Assembly: GCA_020161135.1 (NCBI GenBank)
Contig: JAIUOB010000002.1
Span: forward strand, 620,001 to 684,000
Direction: 5' to 3'
DNA: 64,000 bases
Source: Gemmatimonadota bacterium
GTDB taxonomy: Bacteria; Gemmatimonadota; Gemmatimonadetes; Gemmatimonadales; Gemmatimonadaceae
Shown here piece by piece: positions 52,345-60,614 of the stretch. The notes beneath the pieces were generated by a model. It was not told the origin of the DNA. It saw only the letters and a list, made by a program, of their open reading frames with translations, and did no database searches. Positions within the stretch are counted from its first letter, which is position 1. The number at the start of each line of letters is the position of its first letter. Position numbers and translations under genes: made by a program.

Positions 52345-53133
52345 CTACGACGCCGACGGGCTCGCCACCACCGCACCCGCCGCGCCCCGCCGATAGGCCT
52401 CCTCCGGAATGCGGGCCAGTTCACTCTCGACCGGCACGTCCGACAGGCCATAGAGCCGCTGGAACGACATGATGAGCGGTCGCCACGCGTCGGGTTCGAC
52501 ACGATGCGCGTGCCCGGCCATGCGGATGTGCGGCGCCACGTGTACCGCCACGATCCGCAGCTCGAGCGCCACCAGCCCGCCGCGCCGCAGCGGGTCACGC
52601 ACCGCCATCGGATGCACGGCCTCGAGCTCGGCTTCGAGCTGCACCGGACACTCGGCCACCCGCGGCACATCGACGTGCACCGACGGCACCGCCGTGGCCC
52701 CGGCGCGCGCGAACTTGTCCGCTTCGTGCTCGTACCCCATGGCCAGCTTGTGCGGTGGTACAGGGTCGCTGGCCGTCGTACGCACGAGACGGTTCACCAG
52801 CGACGCCTCGTGCGCCGACGGGAGGTTGAGCACGCACTGCCCGGTGCGCTGGATGTTGGCGGGCGTGGCCGAGCGGGCGCCGAATCCGAGCATGCAGCTA
52901 CGCCCCAGCCACCACGCGGACGACATGGGCGCGAGGTTGGCGCTGCCGTCAGCATTGCGCGAACTCACCAGCACCACCGGGGTGCCGAAGTAGAGGATCG
53001 CTGGGTCGATCTGCACGTGGGGAGCGCTGTCGCGCGCGGCGCTGCTGTGCGTGTCGCTGCTGTACATGTCGTGGCTGTGCGTGTCGCTGTTGTGCGTCGC
53101 GTGCATGTCGGGCGTGAGGAGCATGGACGTCAT
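52345..53133 (-). CDS. flavin reductase-like FMN-binding protein with His-rich N-terminal tail
   Basis: The protein (262 residues from the ATG at 53133) has the flavin reductase/flavoredoxin split-barrel: ILYFGTPVVLVSSRNADGSANLAPMSSAWWLG (given in part as GTPVVLVSSRNADGSANLAP), GQCVLNLPSAHEASLVNRL and the C-terminal VHVAPHIRMAGHAHRVEPDAWRPL. Such proteins bind FMN and act as reductases or oxidoreductases with other partners. The N-terminus before the fold is an unusual Asp/Ser/Thr/His-rich tail (MHATHNSDTHSHDMYSSDTH), encoded by degenerate short DNA repeats; ATGs at 53124 and 53106 would shorten it. A metal-binding tail is possible. Confidence 0.8.
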   Translation of the reverse strand: MTSMLLTPDMHATHNSDTHSHDMYSSDTHSSAARDSAPHVQIDPAILYFGTPVVLVSSRNADGSANLAPMSSAWWLGRSCMLGFGARSATPANIQRTGQCVLNLPSAHEASLVNRLVRTTASDPVPPHKLAMGYEHEADKFARAGATAVPSVHVDVPRVAECPVQLEAELEAVHPMAVRDPLRRGGLVALELRIVAVHVAPHIRMAGHAHRVEPDAWRPLIMSFQRLYGLSDVPVESELARIPEEAYRRGAAGAVVASPSAS

Positions 53134-53231
53134 GGGGCCCCGGCGGTGGGAGAGCGAATCAACCGTGACCTGCAACCTGTGCGCATTGGCCGTGCTGGCG
53201 CCCTCCGATTCTTGCGCGCATCGTTGTCGGC

Positions 53232-54470
53232 ATGCGTTTCGCCCCGATGCCCGCTCGCCGTGCGCTCCTCTGCGCCGCCGCCGTGTGCCTGCTCGCGCCT
53301 TCGTGGCCCGCTCAGCCACCCTCGGCGCCGAGCGACTATCTGTACCTGTGGGCCTCGTCGGCCGACAGCACGGCGCCGGACTTCCTGGCCGTGTACGACG
53401 TGCGCGACCGCCAGGGCGCCGATCGCTACGGCGCGCTGGTGACGACGCTGCCGGTGCCGGGGCGCGGACATCGCACGCACCACACCGAGCACACACTCGC
53501 CGCCGACCGGCAGCTCTTCGCCAATGACTTCGGATCGGGCGAGAGCTTCATCTTCGACCTCACCAACCCGACCGCACCGCGCCTCGTCGCACAGTTCGGC
53601 GACGTGGGCCCGCTCATGCACCCGCACAGCTTCTGGCGGCTGCCGAACGGCAACGTGCTGGCCACCTTCCAGATGCAGCACGATGCGCAGGGGATGGCGC
53701 CGGGCGGGCTCGTCGAGATGACACCCGGCGGTGCCGTCGTGCGGTCGTCGTCGGCGCTGCGCCCCGGGGTCGACCGTCGCGTGCGCCCGTACTCGGCAGC
53801 CATCCTGCCGCAGCTCGATCGTATCGTGGTGACCACCTCCGACATGGACAACCGCGACACCACGCGGACGCTGCAACTCTGGCGCCTCTCCGACCTGACG
53901 CTGCTGCGCACGCTCGATCTGCCCGTCGGTGCCCGCGGCGACGAAGGCTACCGGTCCGCAGAGCCGCGCGTGCTGGCCAACGGCACGTCGGTACTGGTGA
54001 GCACCTTCAATTGCGGGCTCTACCTGCTCGATGACGTCGCGGGACCCGCGCCGCAGCCGCGGCTGGTGGCGAGTTTCCCGCGCAAGCCGGGCACCTCCTG
54101 TGCCGTGCCGGTCGTGGCCGGCTCGTACTACCTCATCACCGTACCGGCGTGGAGCGCAGTGGTGAGTCTCGACGTCTCCGACCCACAGCGCCCCCGCGAG
54201 GTCTCACGCGTCACGCTCGGACCCGACGAGGTACCACACTGGATCGGCCTCGAGCCCAACCAGCAGCGAGTGGTCATCACGGGATATCAGGGCATGAAGA
54301 CGCGGGTGCTGCTCGCGCGCTTCGACATCCGCACGGGCGCCCTTACTCTTGATACACGCTTCCACCCGCCGGGCAGTACGGCACCGGGCTTCCGCATGGA
54401 AGGGGTCGCGTGGCCGCACGGCGGGCGCGGCGCTGCCGTGCCGCACGGCGCGGTGTTCAGCCGGCCGTAG
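53232..54470 (+). CDS. secreted selenium-binding-protein (SBP56)-related beta-propeller
   Basis: The 412-residue protein has a signal peptide (to about residue 28, PAQP) and a repeated beta-propeller. Similarity to SBP56-like proteins (methanethiol-oxidase family) lies in TLQLWRLSDLTLLRTLDLPVG, RVLANGTSVLVSTFNCGLYLL, and a His-rich blade HRTHHTEHTLAADRQLFAND and HPHSFWRLPNGNV where the family has metal-binding histidines. The assignment is distant. The gene is followed 35 bases later by a thioredoxin-like protein. A periplasmic metal or sulfur oxidation role is possible but unproven. Confidence 0.6.
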   Translation: MRFAPMPARRALLCAAAVCLLAPSWPAQPPSAPSDYLYLWASSADSTAPDFLAVYDVRDRQGADRYGALVTTLPVPGRGHRTHHTEHTLAADRQLFANDFGSGESFIFDLTNPTAPRLVAQFGDVGPLMHPHSFWRLPNGNVLATFQMQHDAQGMAPGGLVEMTPGGAVVRSSSALRPGVDRRVRPYSAAILPQLDRIVVTTSDMDNRDTTRTLQLWRLSDLTLLRTLDLPVGARGDEGYRSAEPRVLANGTSVLVSTFNCGLYLLDDVAGPAPQPRLVASFPRKPGTSCAVPVVAGSYYLITVPAWSAVVSLDVSDPQRPREVSRVTLGPDEVPHWIGLEPNQQRVVITGYQGMKTRVLLARFDIRTGALTLDTRFHPPGSTAPGFRMEGVAWPHGGRGAAVPHGAVFSRP

Positions 54471-54505
54471 CACTCCTCGCCCACCCGTCTCTCTCCTCGC
54501 GCCCG

Positions 54506-55144
54506 ATGCCTACGCTCCTGTCGCTGCTGGCCACGCTGCTCGTCCAGACGGTCGCACCCGTCGCGCACGCGCAGACGCCACTCGCCGTGTCCGCCGCCGC
54601 GCGCGACTCCACGCACCGTGCACTCTTCGAGCGCGGCATCCCGTACGCCGAGTTCCTCGCGAATGCGAAGGCACGCCGCGAGATGTGGCAGCGCAACAGC
54701 ACGTGGACCACGCCGCCGGATGCACTCGTTGCACGCGCCCGTGCCACGGGGAGCGGCTGGAAGCTGCTGGCGGTCGCGGTCGACGGCTGCTCGGACAGCG
54801 TGAACACCATTCCCTACATCGCGCAGCTCGTGGCCCTGCTCCCCGGCGTCGAGCTGCGCATCATCGGCAGCGACATCGGGCGCGCCATCATGGATGCACA
54901 CAAGACCCCCGACGGCCGCGGCGCCACGCCCACGGTGCTGCTGCTCGACGCCACCTTCACGGAGCGCGGTGCGTTCATCGAGCGCCCGGCCGAGCTGCAG
55001 ACGTGGATGCTCGCGCAGAAGGGCGTACTGGCCGACAGCGAGGCCAACGCCCGCAAGATGGTCTGGTATGACGAGGACAAGGGCGTGAAGACGCTCACCG
55101 AAGTCGTCGCATTGATGGAGCGGGCGCAGCGCGGCGGCCGGTAA
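54506..55144 (+). CDS. secreted thioredoxin-fold protein
   Basis: The 212-residue protein has a signal peptide (cleavage near AHAQ) and a thioredoxin-family fold: KLLAVAVDGCSDSVNTIPYIAQLVALL, DAHKTPDGRGATPTVLLLD with the cis-Pro loop ATPTV. The active site is CSDS, with only one cysteine, so it is not a classical disulfide exchanger. This monothiol form occurs in the Thioredoxin_9-like family; function is unknown. The ATG at 54506 sits 35 bases after the propeller gene; a longer frame upstream lacks a signal. The kinase gene starts 8 bases after its stop. Confidence 0.8.
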   Translation: MPTLLSLLATLLVQTVAPVAHAQTPLAVSAAARDSTHRALFERGIPYAEFLANAKARREMWQRNSTWTTPPDALVARARATGSGWKLLAVAVDGCSDSVNTIPYIAQLVALLPGVELRIIGSDIGRAIMDAHKTPDGRGATPTVLLLDATFTERGAFIERPAELQTWMLAQKGVLADSEANARKMVWYDEDKGVKTLTEVVALMERAQRGGR

Positions 55145-55152
55145 CACGCCGC

Positions 55153-56811
55153 ATGGAGTTCCTCACGGACGCCGTGCTGCACGGCAAGTACCGCATCGAA
55201 CGGCCGCTGGGCGAAGGCGGCATGGGCGCGGTCTATCTGGCCGAGCACGTCGGCATCGGTCGGCGTGTGGCGCTCAAGGTCATTCGTCCGGAGCTGCTCG
55301 CCGACGCGACGGCCGCCGAACGCTTCACCCGCGAAGCACGCGCGGCCGGGGGCCTCCAGCACCCGCACGTTGTCAACGTCACCGACTTCGGTGTCGATCG
55401 CGTGGCCGGCCATGACGTGGCCTACCTCGTCATGGAGGCGCTGCAGGGGGAGACACTGGAGTCGGTCCTCGAGGCGCGCGGCGCGCTGCGGCTGCCGCAG
55501 GTCGTGGATATCGTCGCCCAGGTGGCAGCCGCGCTCGAGGCCGCGCATGCGCGCGGCGTGGTGCATCGCGACCTCAAGCCGGCCAACATCTGGCTCACCC
55601 CTGACCACCGCGGCGGCTTTCACGTCACGCTGCTCGACTTCGGCATCGCGAAGCTGCGCGACGACACCTTCGTGCCGGCCACGCGCACCGTGGCCCACGA
55701 CGAGACGCCGCCGTCGATCGCCGTGGCGCCTGCCGCGGCCTCACCCATGACCACGCAGGCAGGCGAGTCGCTCGGCACGCCGGCATACATGTCCCCCGAG
55801 CAGTGTGTGGGCGACGCCATCGACGCCCGCAGCGATCTCTACAGCCTCGGCGTCGTGGTGTACCAGATGCTCTCGGGGGCGCTGCCCTTTCGCGGCGACA
55901 CGGTGTCGCTGCTGCGGCAGCACTTCGTGGCCGAGGTGCCACCGCTGCCGGCTACCGCCAACGTGCCGGCACCGGTCGAGGCGGTGGTGCGTCGTGCCCT
56001 CAGCAAGGACCCCGCCGCGCGCTTCCAGTCGGCACCGGCCTTCGCGGCGGCGCTGCGCGCGCATGCGATGGGGTTTGGCGAGAGCATGCGACGAGCCCTC
56101 ACCGTGTTCGCCGAACGCATGCCCGAGTTGAGCGTGCTCGGCCTGTGCTTCGCGCTGCCGGGTGTCGTGGCCACCGTGCTCGGCTTCGCGATCGGACTGG
56201 CGTGGGTGCCCATGCCGTTCAACCTGCTCCCGTGGATGCTGCTGCTCAACGTCGCGCTGTTCTGCAGCACGCCCGTGGCCATGGCCGGCATCGCGACGGT
56301 GTTCCATGCGCTGCGCGAGCAGCCCTTCACGACCATCACCTGGCGCGCGGTCGCGGCGGGTGTCGTGCAGGAACGCGGCGCGGCCGCACCGCACGGGGCC
56401 GTGGCGCTGTACGCGGCGTGGGTGCGTGCGGCACTCGGGCGCTACCTGGAGACGGTGCGGAGCGTCCGAAGCGGCGGCGTCGCCGTCATGCTGCACTTCG
56501 TCGACCGGTATCGACACGGCGGTACCCGCACGGCGCCGGAGCGCCTGGCGCGCATGGGCGCCACGCTGCCGGGCGGCGCGTTCGCGAGCATGATGATCGC
56601 ACAGTTGAGTGCGATCCTGCTGCTCCCCATCCTCGCGTTGCTGTGCGCGTACGGCGTCTCGGCGCTGCTCGGTGTGGGCGGCATGGCGCGTACCGTTGTG
56701 CTCACCCTCGCCGCGTGCTTCGCGTTCACCACGGCGCTGTTCCTGCAGGTGTTCATCGCGCTCGTGGACGTGATGCTGTACGATGTGGCGCGTGACATGA
56801 CCGGAGACTGA
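55153..56811 (+). CDS. serine/threonine protein kinase with C-terminal membrane domain
   Basis: The 552-residue protein has an N-terminal Hanks-type kinase (residues about 12-300): GEGGMGAVYLAE, Lys42 in VALKVI, HRDLKPANI with Asp140, DFGIAK with Asp162, an activation segment with a long Ala/Pro/Thr insert, then GTPAYMSPEQ. The rest (about 330-552) has four hydrophobic helices and no extracellular sensor domain, so it is unlike PASTA kinases. It is likely an inner-membrane kinase with both ends cytoplasmic. The EEP gene follows 3 bases later. Substrates cannot be inferred. Confidence 0.9.
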   Translation: MEFLTDAVLHGKYRIERPLGEGGMGAVYLAEHVGIGRRVALKVIRPELLADATAAERFTREARAAGGLQHPHVVNVTDFGVDRVAGHDVAYLVMEALQGETLESVLEARGALRLPQVVDIVAQVAAALEAAHARGVVHRDLKPANIWLTPDHRGGFHVTLLDFGIAKLRDDTFVPATRTVAHDETPPSIAVAPAAASPMTTQAGESLGTPAYMSPEQCVGDAIDARSDLYSLGVVVYQMLSGALPFRGDTVSLLRQHFVAEVPPLPATANVPAPVEAVVRRALSKDPAARFQSAPAFAAALRAHAMGFGESMRRALTVFAERMPELSVLGLCFALPGVVATVLGFAIGLAWVPMPFNLLPWMLLLNVALFCSTPVAMAGIATVFHALREQPFTTITWRAVAAGVVQERGAAAPHGAVALYAAWVRAALGRYLETVRSVRSGGVAVMLHFVDRYRHGGTRTAPERLARMGATLPGGAFASMMIAQLSAILLLPILALLCAYGVSALLGVGGMARTVVLTLAACFAFTTALFLQVFIALVDVMLYDVARDMTGD

Positions 56812-56814
56812 GCC

Positions 56815-57795
56815 ATGCGGGCCCCTCGACGTGTCGAACGGTGGTGGTACGGTGCGCTGCTGCTCGGTGGACTGGCAGCCTGTCACGCCGGCGGGCGCGG
56901 GCGCGCAACGACCACGGCGGCCGCGGCCGTCGGCGCGCCACTCACCGTCATGTCGTTCAACCTCCGCTACGACAACCCGGCCGACGGCGTGAACGCGTGG
57001 CCCAACCGGCGCGATCGCGTGGCGGGCGTCATCCGCTTTCACGGCGCGCAGGTAGTGGGCGTGCAGGAGGCGCTGGCGGGCATGCTGCGCGATCTCGACA
57101 CGCGGCTGCCCGGGTATGCGCGTGTCGGTGTCGGACGCACCGACGGCGTTGCCCGCGGCGAGTTCAGCGCCATTCTCTACGACAGCACGCGCGTCGAGGC
57201 GCTGGCCAGCGGCACCTTCTGGCTTTCTCCCACCCCGGACGTGGTGGGAAGTCGCGGGTGGGACGCCGCGCTCGAACGCATTGCCACGTGGGCACGCTTC
57301 CGGGATCGCGTCACCGGGTGCACGTGGGTGCACGTCAACACGCACTTCGACCACGTGGGCGACAGTGCGCGCGTCGAGAGTGCGCGTCTCATCCGGCGCC
57401 GCCTTGGCGCGTTGGCCGAGGGCCGGCCGCTCACCATGACCGGCGACTTCAACGCCAATCCCTCGCACCCCGCCTACGCCGCGCTCACGCGCGGCACGTT
57501 GCCCGATGGGTCCCGTCCCCTGCGCGATGCGCTCGACGTGACCGTCACCCCGCACTTCGGCCCACTGTCCACCTGGAACGCCTTCAAGGAGATCGAGCCC
57601 GACCGGCGCATCGATTTCGTCTTCGTGAGCGATGGCGTGCGCGTGCTGCGGCACGGCATCCTGAGTGACCGGTGGGACGGGCGCTTCCTGTCGGATCATT
57701 TGCCGGTGGTCGCCGCGTTGATCCCGTGCGCCGTCGGGCAACCGGGCCGGCGGGGCCCACAGGTCGTCCCTCAGGGGTCAGAACAATTGTTCTGA
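56815..57795 (+). CDS. endonuclease/exonuclease/phosphatase (EEP)-family lipoprotein
   Basis: The 326-residue lipoprotein (lipobox LAAC, Cys23) has the EEP superfamily core: TVMSFNLRYDN, VVGVQEAL with the metal-binding Glu, FSAILYDS, WVHVNTHFDHVG, LTMTGDFNANPSH, IDFVFVSD and FLSDHLPVVA with the catalytic His. The superfamily includes nucleases, sphingomyelinases and phosphodiesterases; an extracytoplasmic phosphodiesterase is the best general call. The final residues (QGSEQLF) and the stop are encoded by the repeat palindrome at 57773-57800, so the native C-terminus may have been altered by repeat insertion. Confidence 0.87.
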   Translation: MRAPRRVERWWYGALLLGGLAACHAGGRGRATTTAAAAVGAPLTVMSFNLRYDNPADGVNAWPNRRDRVAGVIRFHGAQVVGVQEALAGMLRDLDTRLPGYARVGVGRTDGVARGEFSAILYDSTRVEALASGTFWLSPTPDVVGSRGWDAALERIATWARFRDRVTGCTWVHVNTHFDHVGDSARVESARLIRRRLGALAEGRPLTMTGDFNANPSHPAYAALTRGTLPDGSRPLRDALDVTVTPHFGPLSTWNAFKEIEPDRRIDFVFVSDGVRVLRHGILSDRWDGRFLSDHLPVVAALIPCAVGQPGRRGPQVVPQGSEQLF

Positions 57796-57800
57796 CCCCT
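57773..57800. repeat. intergenic repeat, copy B (28-bp perfect palindrome)
   Basis: A 28-bp perfect palindrome with arms AGGGGTCAGAACAA and TTGTTCTGACCCCT overlaps the 3' end of the EEP gene and provides its last seven codons and its TGA stop (57793-57795). The core GGGGTCAGA links it to copies A, C, D and E. Confidence 0.9.
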
Positions 57801-57802
57801 TG

Positions 57803-57839
57803 GGGACGGACCCCCGCGGGACGGACCCCTGCGGGACGG
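57803..57839. repeat. 2.5 copies of a 15-base tandem repeat
   Basis: The unit GGGACGGACCCC(C/T)GC occurs at 57803-57817 and 57818-57832, with a partial third copy to 57839. It lies directly after palindrome B and before the NmrA-type gene. Each unit begins with a GGGAC core. Confidence 0.7.
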
Positions 57840-57888
57840 CTCTCCTCGATCGCTACACCACTTCCCATCCCCATCTCGGAGTTCTTGC

Positions 57889-58839
57889 GTGTCGCAACAG
57901 AAAGTCATTGCCGTGTTCGGTGCCACCGGCGCCCAGGGCGGCGGTCTCGTGCGGGCCATCGCCGCGCACCCCGAACGCGGCTTCACGGCGCGGGCGATCA
58001 CGCGCAACCCGACCTCGGACAAGGCGCAGGCCCTCGCCGCGCTCGGCGTCGAGGTCGTCGCGGCCGACGCCGATCACCCGGAGACACTCGCCCCGGCACT
58101 CGCCGGCGCATACGGCGCCTTCTGCGTCACCAACTTCTGGGAGCACTTCTCGGCCGAGCGCGAGGGCGCGCAGGCGGCGGCCATGGCGCGCGCCACGAAG
58201 GCGGCCGGTGTGCAGCACGTCGTGTGGTCGACGCTCGAGGATACGCGCAAGTGGATCCCGCTCTCCGACACGCGCCTGCCCACGCTGCACGGGCAGTACA
58301 AGTGCCCGCACTTCGATGCCAAGGGCCAGGTGGATGAGATCTTCGCCACCGAGGGCGCGCCCACGACTTACATGATGGTGGCGTTCTACTGGGAGAACTT
58401 CATCCACTTCGGCATGGGCCCGCGCGTCGGTGAGGACGGCAATCTCGTGCTCGCCATGCCGTTGGGCGGCGTGAAGCTCCCCGGCATCGGTGCTGGCGAC
58501 ATCGGCGGCTGCGCGCTCGGCATCTTTGCCGAAGGCACCGGGACGGTGGGCCAGCGCATCGGCATCGCGGGCGAGTCGCTGTTCGGTGCCGACGTGGCGG
58601 CCAAGATGGGGAAGGCGCTCGGTCGGACCGTGCACTTCTACGACGTGCCGTTCGACACCTATCGCGCGTTCGGCTTCCCCGGCGCCGAGGACCTCGGCAA
58701 CATGTTCCAGTTTCAGGTCATCCTGGGCGACGAGTTCCAGCGCTATCGCGACCCAGTGCGCTCGCGGCAGCTGTATCCCGCGCTGCAGGACTTCGACGCG
58801 TGGCTCGCCGCGCACGCGTCGCAGATGGCGATCGGCTGA
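57889..58839 (+). CDS. NmrA/HSCARG-type NAD(P)-binding protein
   Basis: The 316-residue protein has a Rossmann motif at the start (IAVFGATGAQGGGLVRAI), the NmrA-like segments FTARAITRNPTSDKAQALA, VEVVAADADHPETL, FCVTNFWEHFSAE and the distal ENFIHFG, typical of NmrA/HSCARG redox-sensing or NAD(P)H:quinone-type proteins. There is no signal peptide. The GTG at 57889 has GGAG about 8 bases upstream. Functions of the family range from redox sensing to isoflavone-reductase-like catalysis; none can be chosen. Repeat cluster C lies 24 bases after the stop. Confidence 0.85.
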   Translation: MSQQKVIAVFGATGAQGGGLVRAIAAHPERGFTARAITRNPTSDKAQALAALGVEVVAADADHPETLAPALAGAYGAFCVTNFWEHFSAEREGAQAAAMARATKAAGVQHVVWSTLEDTRKWIPLSDTRLPTLHGQYKCPHFDAKGQVDEIFATEGAPTTYMMVAFYWENFIHFGMGPRVGEDGNLVLAMPLGGVKLPGIGAGDIGGCALGIFAEGTGTVGQRIGIAGESLFGADVAAKMGKALGRTVHFYDVPFDTYRAFGFPGAEDLGNMFQFQVILGDEFQRYRDPVRSRQLYPALQDFDAWLAAHASQMAIG

Positions 58840-58863
58840 CGGCGCGGCGACCCGCGGCGACGT

Positions 58864-58971
58864 GGGGTCAGAACAATTGTTCTGACCCCGATACCGCCCC
58901 CAGCGCGTTGGGGTCAGAGTTGGGGTCATAGTTGGGGTCAGAGTTGGGGTCAGAGTTCAACTCTGACCCCA
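58864..58971. repeat. intergenic repeat cluster, copy C
   Basis: A 26-bp perfect palindrome (58864-58889, same core as copy B) is followed by four tandem TTGGGGTCAGAG-type units (58908-58955, one with CATAG) and a terminal hairpin (stem 58945-58957 with 58959-58971, one-base centre). The cluster separates the convergent NmrA-type and flavoprotein genes. Confidence 0.9.
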
Positions 58972-58992
58972 TTGCTTTCCCCCCACCGGGTC

Positions 58993-60399
58993 TCACGCCG
59001 CGTCGGCGAGGAGCGCAGGCAAACGGACGCCGGCCTGCATCATCGTGTCACGCAGCCGCCTCAGCAGCGCCAGCTGCTCGCCGTCGTCCGGGCCCACGGT
59101 GCGCGCCATGATCGCGATCGGATCGAGGCGCGTGGCCCGCAGCCACGCATCCACCGCAGGATGCTGCGCCCATGCGACCCGATTGCGAATGGTGCCGGCC
59201 CACATGCGCAGCCAGTCGATCGGACGATTCGGACTCACCACCGGATGGGCGAGCGCGTTGCGCGCAGCCGTGTCCGACTCGACCGCCGCGATGAGACCGA
59301 TGAGTGCGCCACTGAAGGTGGGCTGGCAGGTACGCACCATGAGGAGGTTGATGCGTCCGTCCTCGAACACCGGCACCGGAGGTGGCGGCACGACGGCGCA
59401 GCTGCTGCAATCCACCACGATCTCGCCCGCGCGCAGCGGCACGACCCCCGCGGTGAGCTGCACCGCCTGCGCGGTCACGGCTCGCACGTGGCCGAGTCGC
59501 ACGACGTCGCGCACGGTGCGCAGTGCGCGGAGCTCCGGCTGCGAAACCGTGCAGCACTTGTACGCCGTCGGTTCGATGGCGGGGTCGAGGCGCACGAGCT
59601 GCCCGGCGGCCTCGAGGCGCGTGAACACATCGCTGGCCGATGTGGCCGTCGCGATCGCCTCGAGCTGCGCGATCATGCCCCCGATCACGATGGGGAACGA
59701 CGCGGGATCCATCTGGAAGTTGGCGCGATCGAGCATCCAGGCATCCCGCGGCATGATCCAACGGATGTGGTCGGCGGGCACCTCGTGCGCGAGCAGCCAC
59801 AGCACGGCGTCGATGCCCGTCTTGCCGGACCCCACGACCGTGTAGAACGCGGCGGGCGCCGCACGCCCGGGCAACGCGTTGAGCGGAATGCACGGGACCT
59901 CGGAGGCCACCGGGTACCGTGGCGGATGGGTCGCCGGCACCTCCGTGCGTGCCAGCGTTCCGTCGACGATCGTTCGTGGCCGCACCTGGGTCACGGCGCC
60001 CGTGACCTGCGAGGTCAGCGCCACAACGCCGTCGGGGTGCACCGCAGCCCAGGTGCGCGGGTGATACGTCACCCGCCCCGTGGGCAGCAGCTGCTGCCGC
60101 ATGACATGATCGAAGTACGCGAGTACTTCGGCACCGGACGACAGCTCCATCATGCCGGCGTTGAGGCCGGCGCGGTCACGCAGACCACGCCCCAGCGGCA
60201 CCGAGTCCACGCCGTAGTACGCGGACGGCTGGTGCAGTCGCACGAACGGATACGCGTCATTCCAGTGTCCGCCCGGCGCGTCATGGCCGTCCACGATCAT
60301 CACCGTCGCCGCGCTATGCGTCGTGAGGCTGTCCACGAACGCAAGCGCCGTGGCGCCGGCGCCGATGACGAGGTAGTCGGGCGCGTGCGGTGCAGTCAT
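58993..60399 (-). CDS. FAD/NAD(P)-dependent oxidoreductase (flavin monooxygenase-like)
   Basis: The 468-residue protein begins with a dinucleotide-binding motif, YLVIGAGATALAFVDSL, followed by GGHWNDAYPFVRLHQPSAYYG, a hallmark of FMO-like flavoproteins. A second nucleotide-binding stretch (FYTVVGSGKTGIDAVLWLL) lies near residues 185-205. It is probably a cytoplasmic FAD enzyme of unknown substrate. The ATG at 60399 precedes the Rossmann strand; a longer frame running to 60762 translates repeat cluster D into GSELGSEL and is rejected. It diverges from the SGNH hydrolase gene across repeat D. Confidence 0.82.
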   Translation of the reverse strand: MTAPHAPDYLVIGAGATALAFVDSLTTHSAATVMIVDGHDAPGGHWNDAYPFVRLHQPSAYYGVDSVPLGRGLRDRAGLNAGMMELSSGAEVLAYFDHVMRQQLLPTGRVTYHPRTWAAVHPDGVVALTSQVTGAVTQVRPRTIVDGTLARTEVPATHPPRYPVASEVPCIPLNALPGRAAPAAFYTVVGSGKTGIDAVLWLLAHEVPADHIRWIMPRDAWMLDRANFQMDPASFPIVIGGMIAQLEAIATATSASDVFTRLEAAGQLVRLDPAIEPTAYKCCTVSQPELRALRTVRDVVRLGHVRAVTAQAVQLTAGVVPLRAGEIVVDCSSCAVVPPPPVPVFEDGRINLLMVRTCQPTFSGALIGLIAAVESDTAARNALAHPVVSPNRPIDWLRMWAGTIRNRVAWAQHPAVDAWLRATRLDPIAIMARTVGPDDGEQLALLRRLRDTMMQAGVRLPALLADAA

Positions 60400-60449
60400 C
60401 TCGGCGGATCTCGGGTGGGGGAGGCGTGATTGTAGCGCGCGCTCGAGCC

Positions 60450-60511
60450 TGGGGTCAAAGTCCAACTCTGACCCCGACTCTGACCCCAACTCTGACCCCA
60501 ACTCTGACCCC
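60450..60511. repeat. intergenic repeat cluster, copy D
   Basis: A degenerate hairpin (GGGGTCAAAGTC at 60451-60462 against AACTCTGACCCC) is followed by three tandem units of the CTCTGACCCCAA orientation. Unlike copies A, C and E, it lies in a divergent region, between the flavoprotein and SGNH hydrolase starts. Confidence 0.85.
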
Positions 60512-60614
60512 CACGACCTCACCCGGCGTGCCTCTCCGTGCTCGCGGTCGGGTCCGGCACGGTGCATCTTCGCGCCACCACCCACTGCGCTCCCCGTCAC
60601 CTCCGAGGCTTCCC

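Noticed and set aside
58908-58971. Possible CRISPR array
   Set aside because: Units are 12 bases, directly adjacent and without spacers; they end in a palindrome.
60390-60614. TLTPTLTPT repeat peptide at the start of the SGNH hydrolase frame
   Set aside because: Also a translation of repeat D; signal peptide and ribosome site place the start at 60615.
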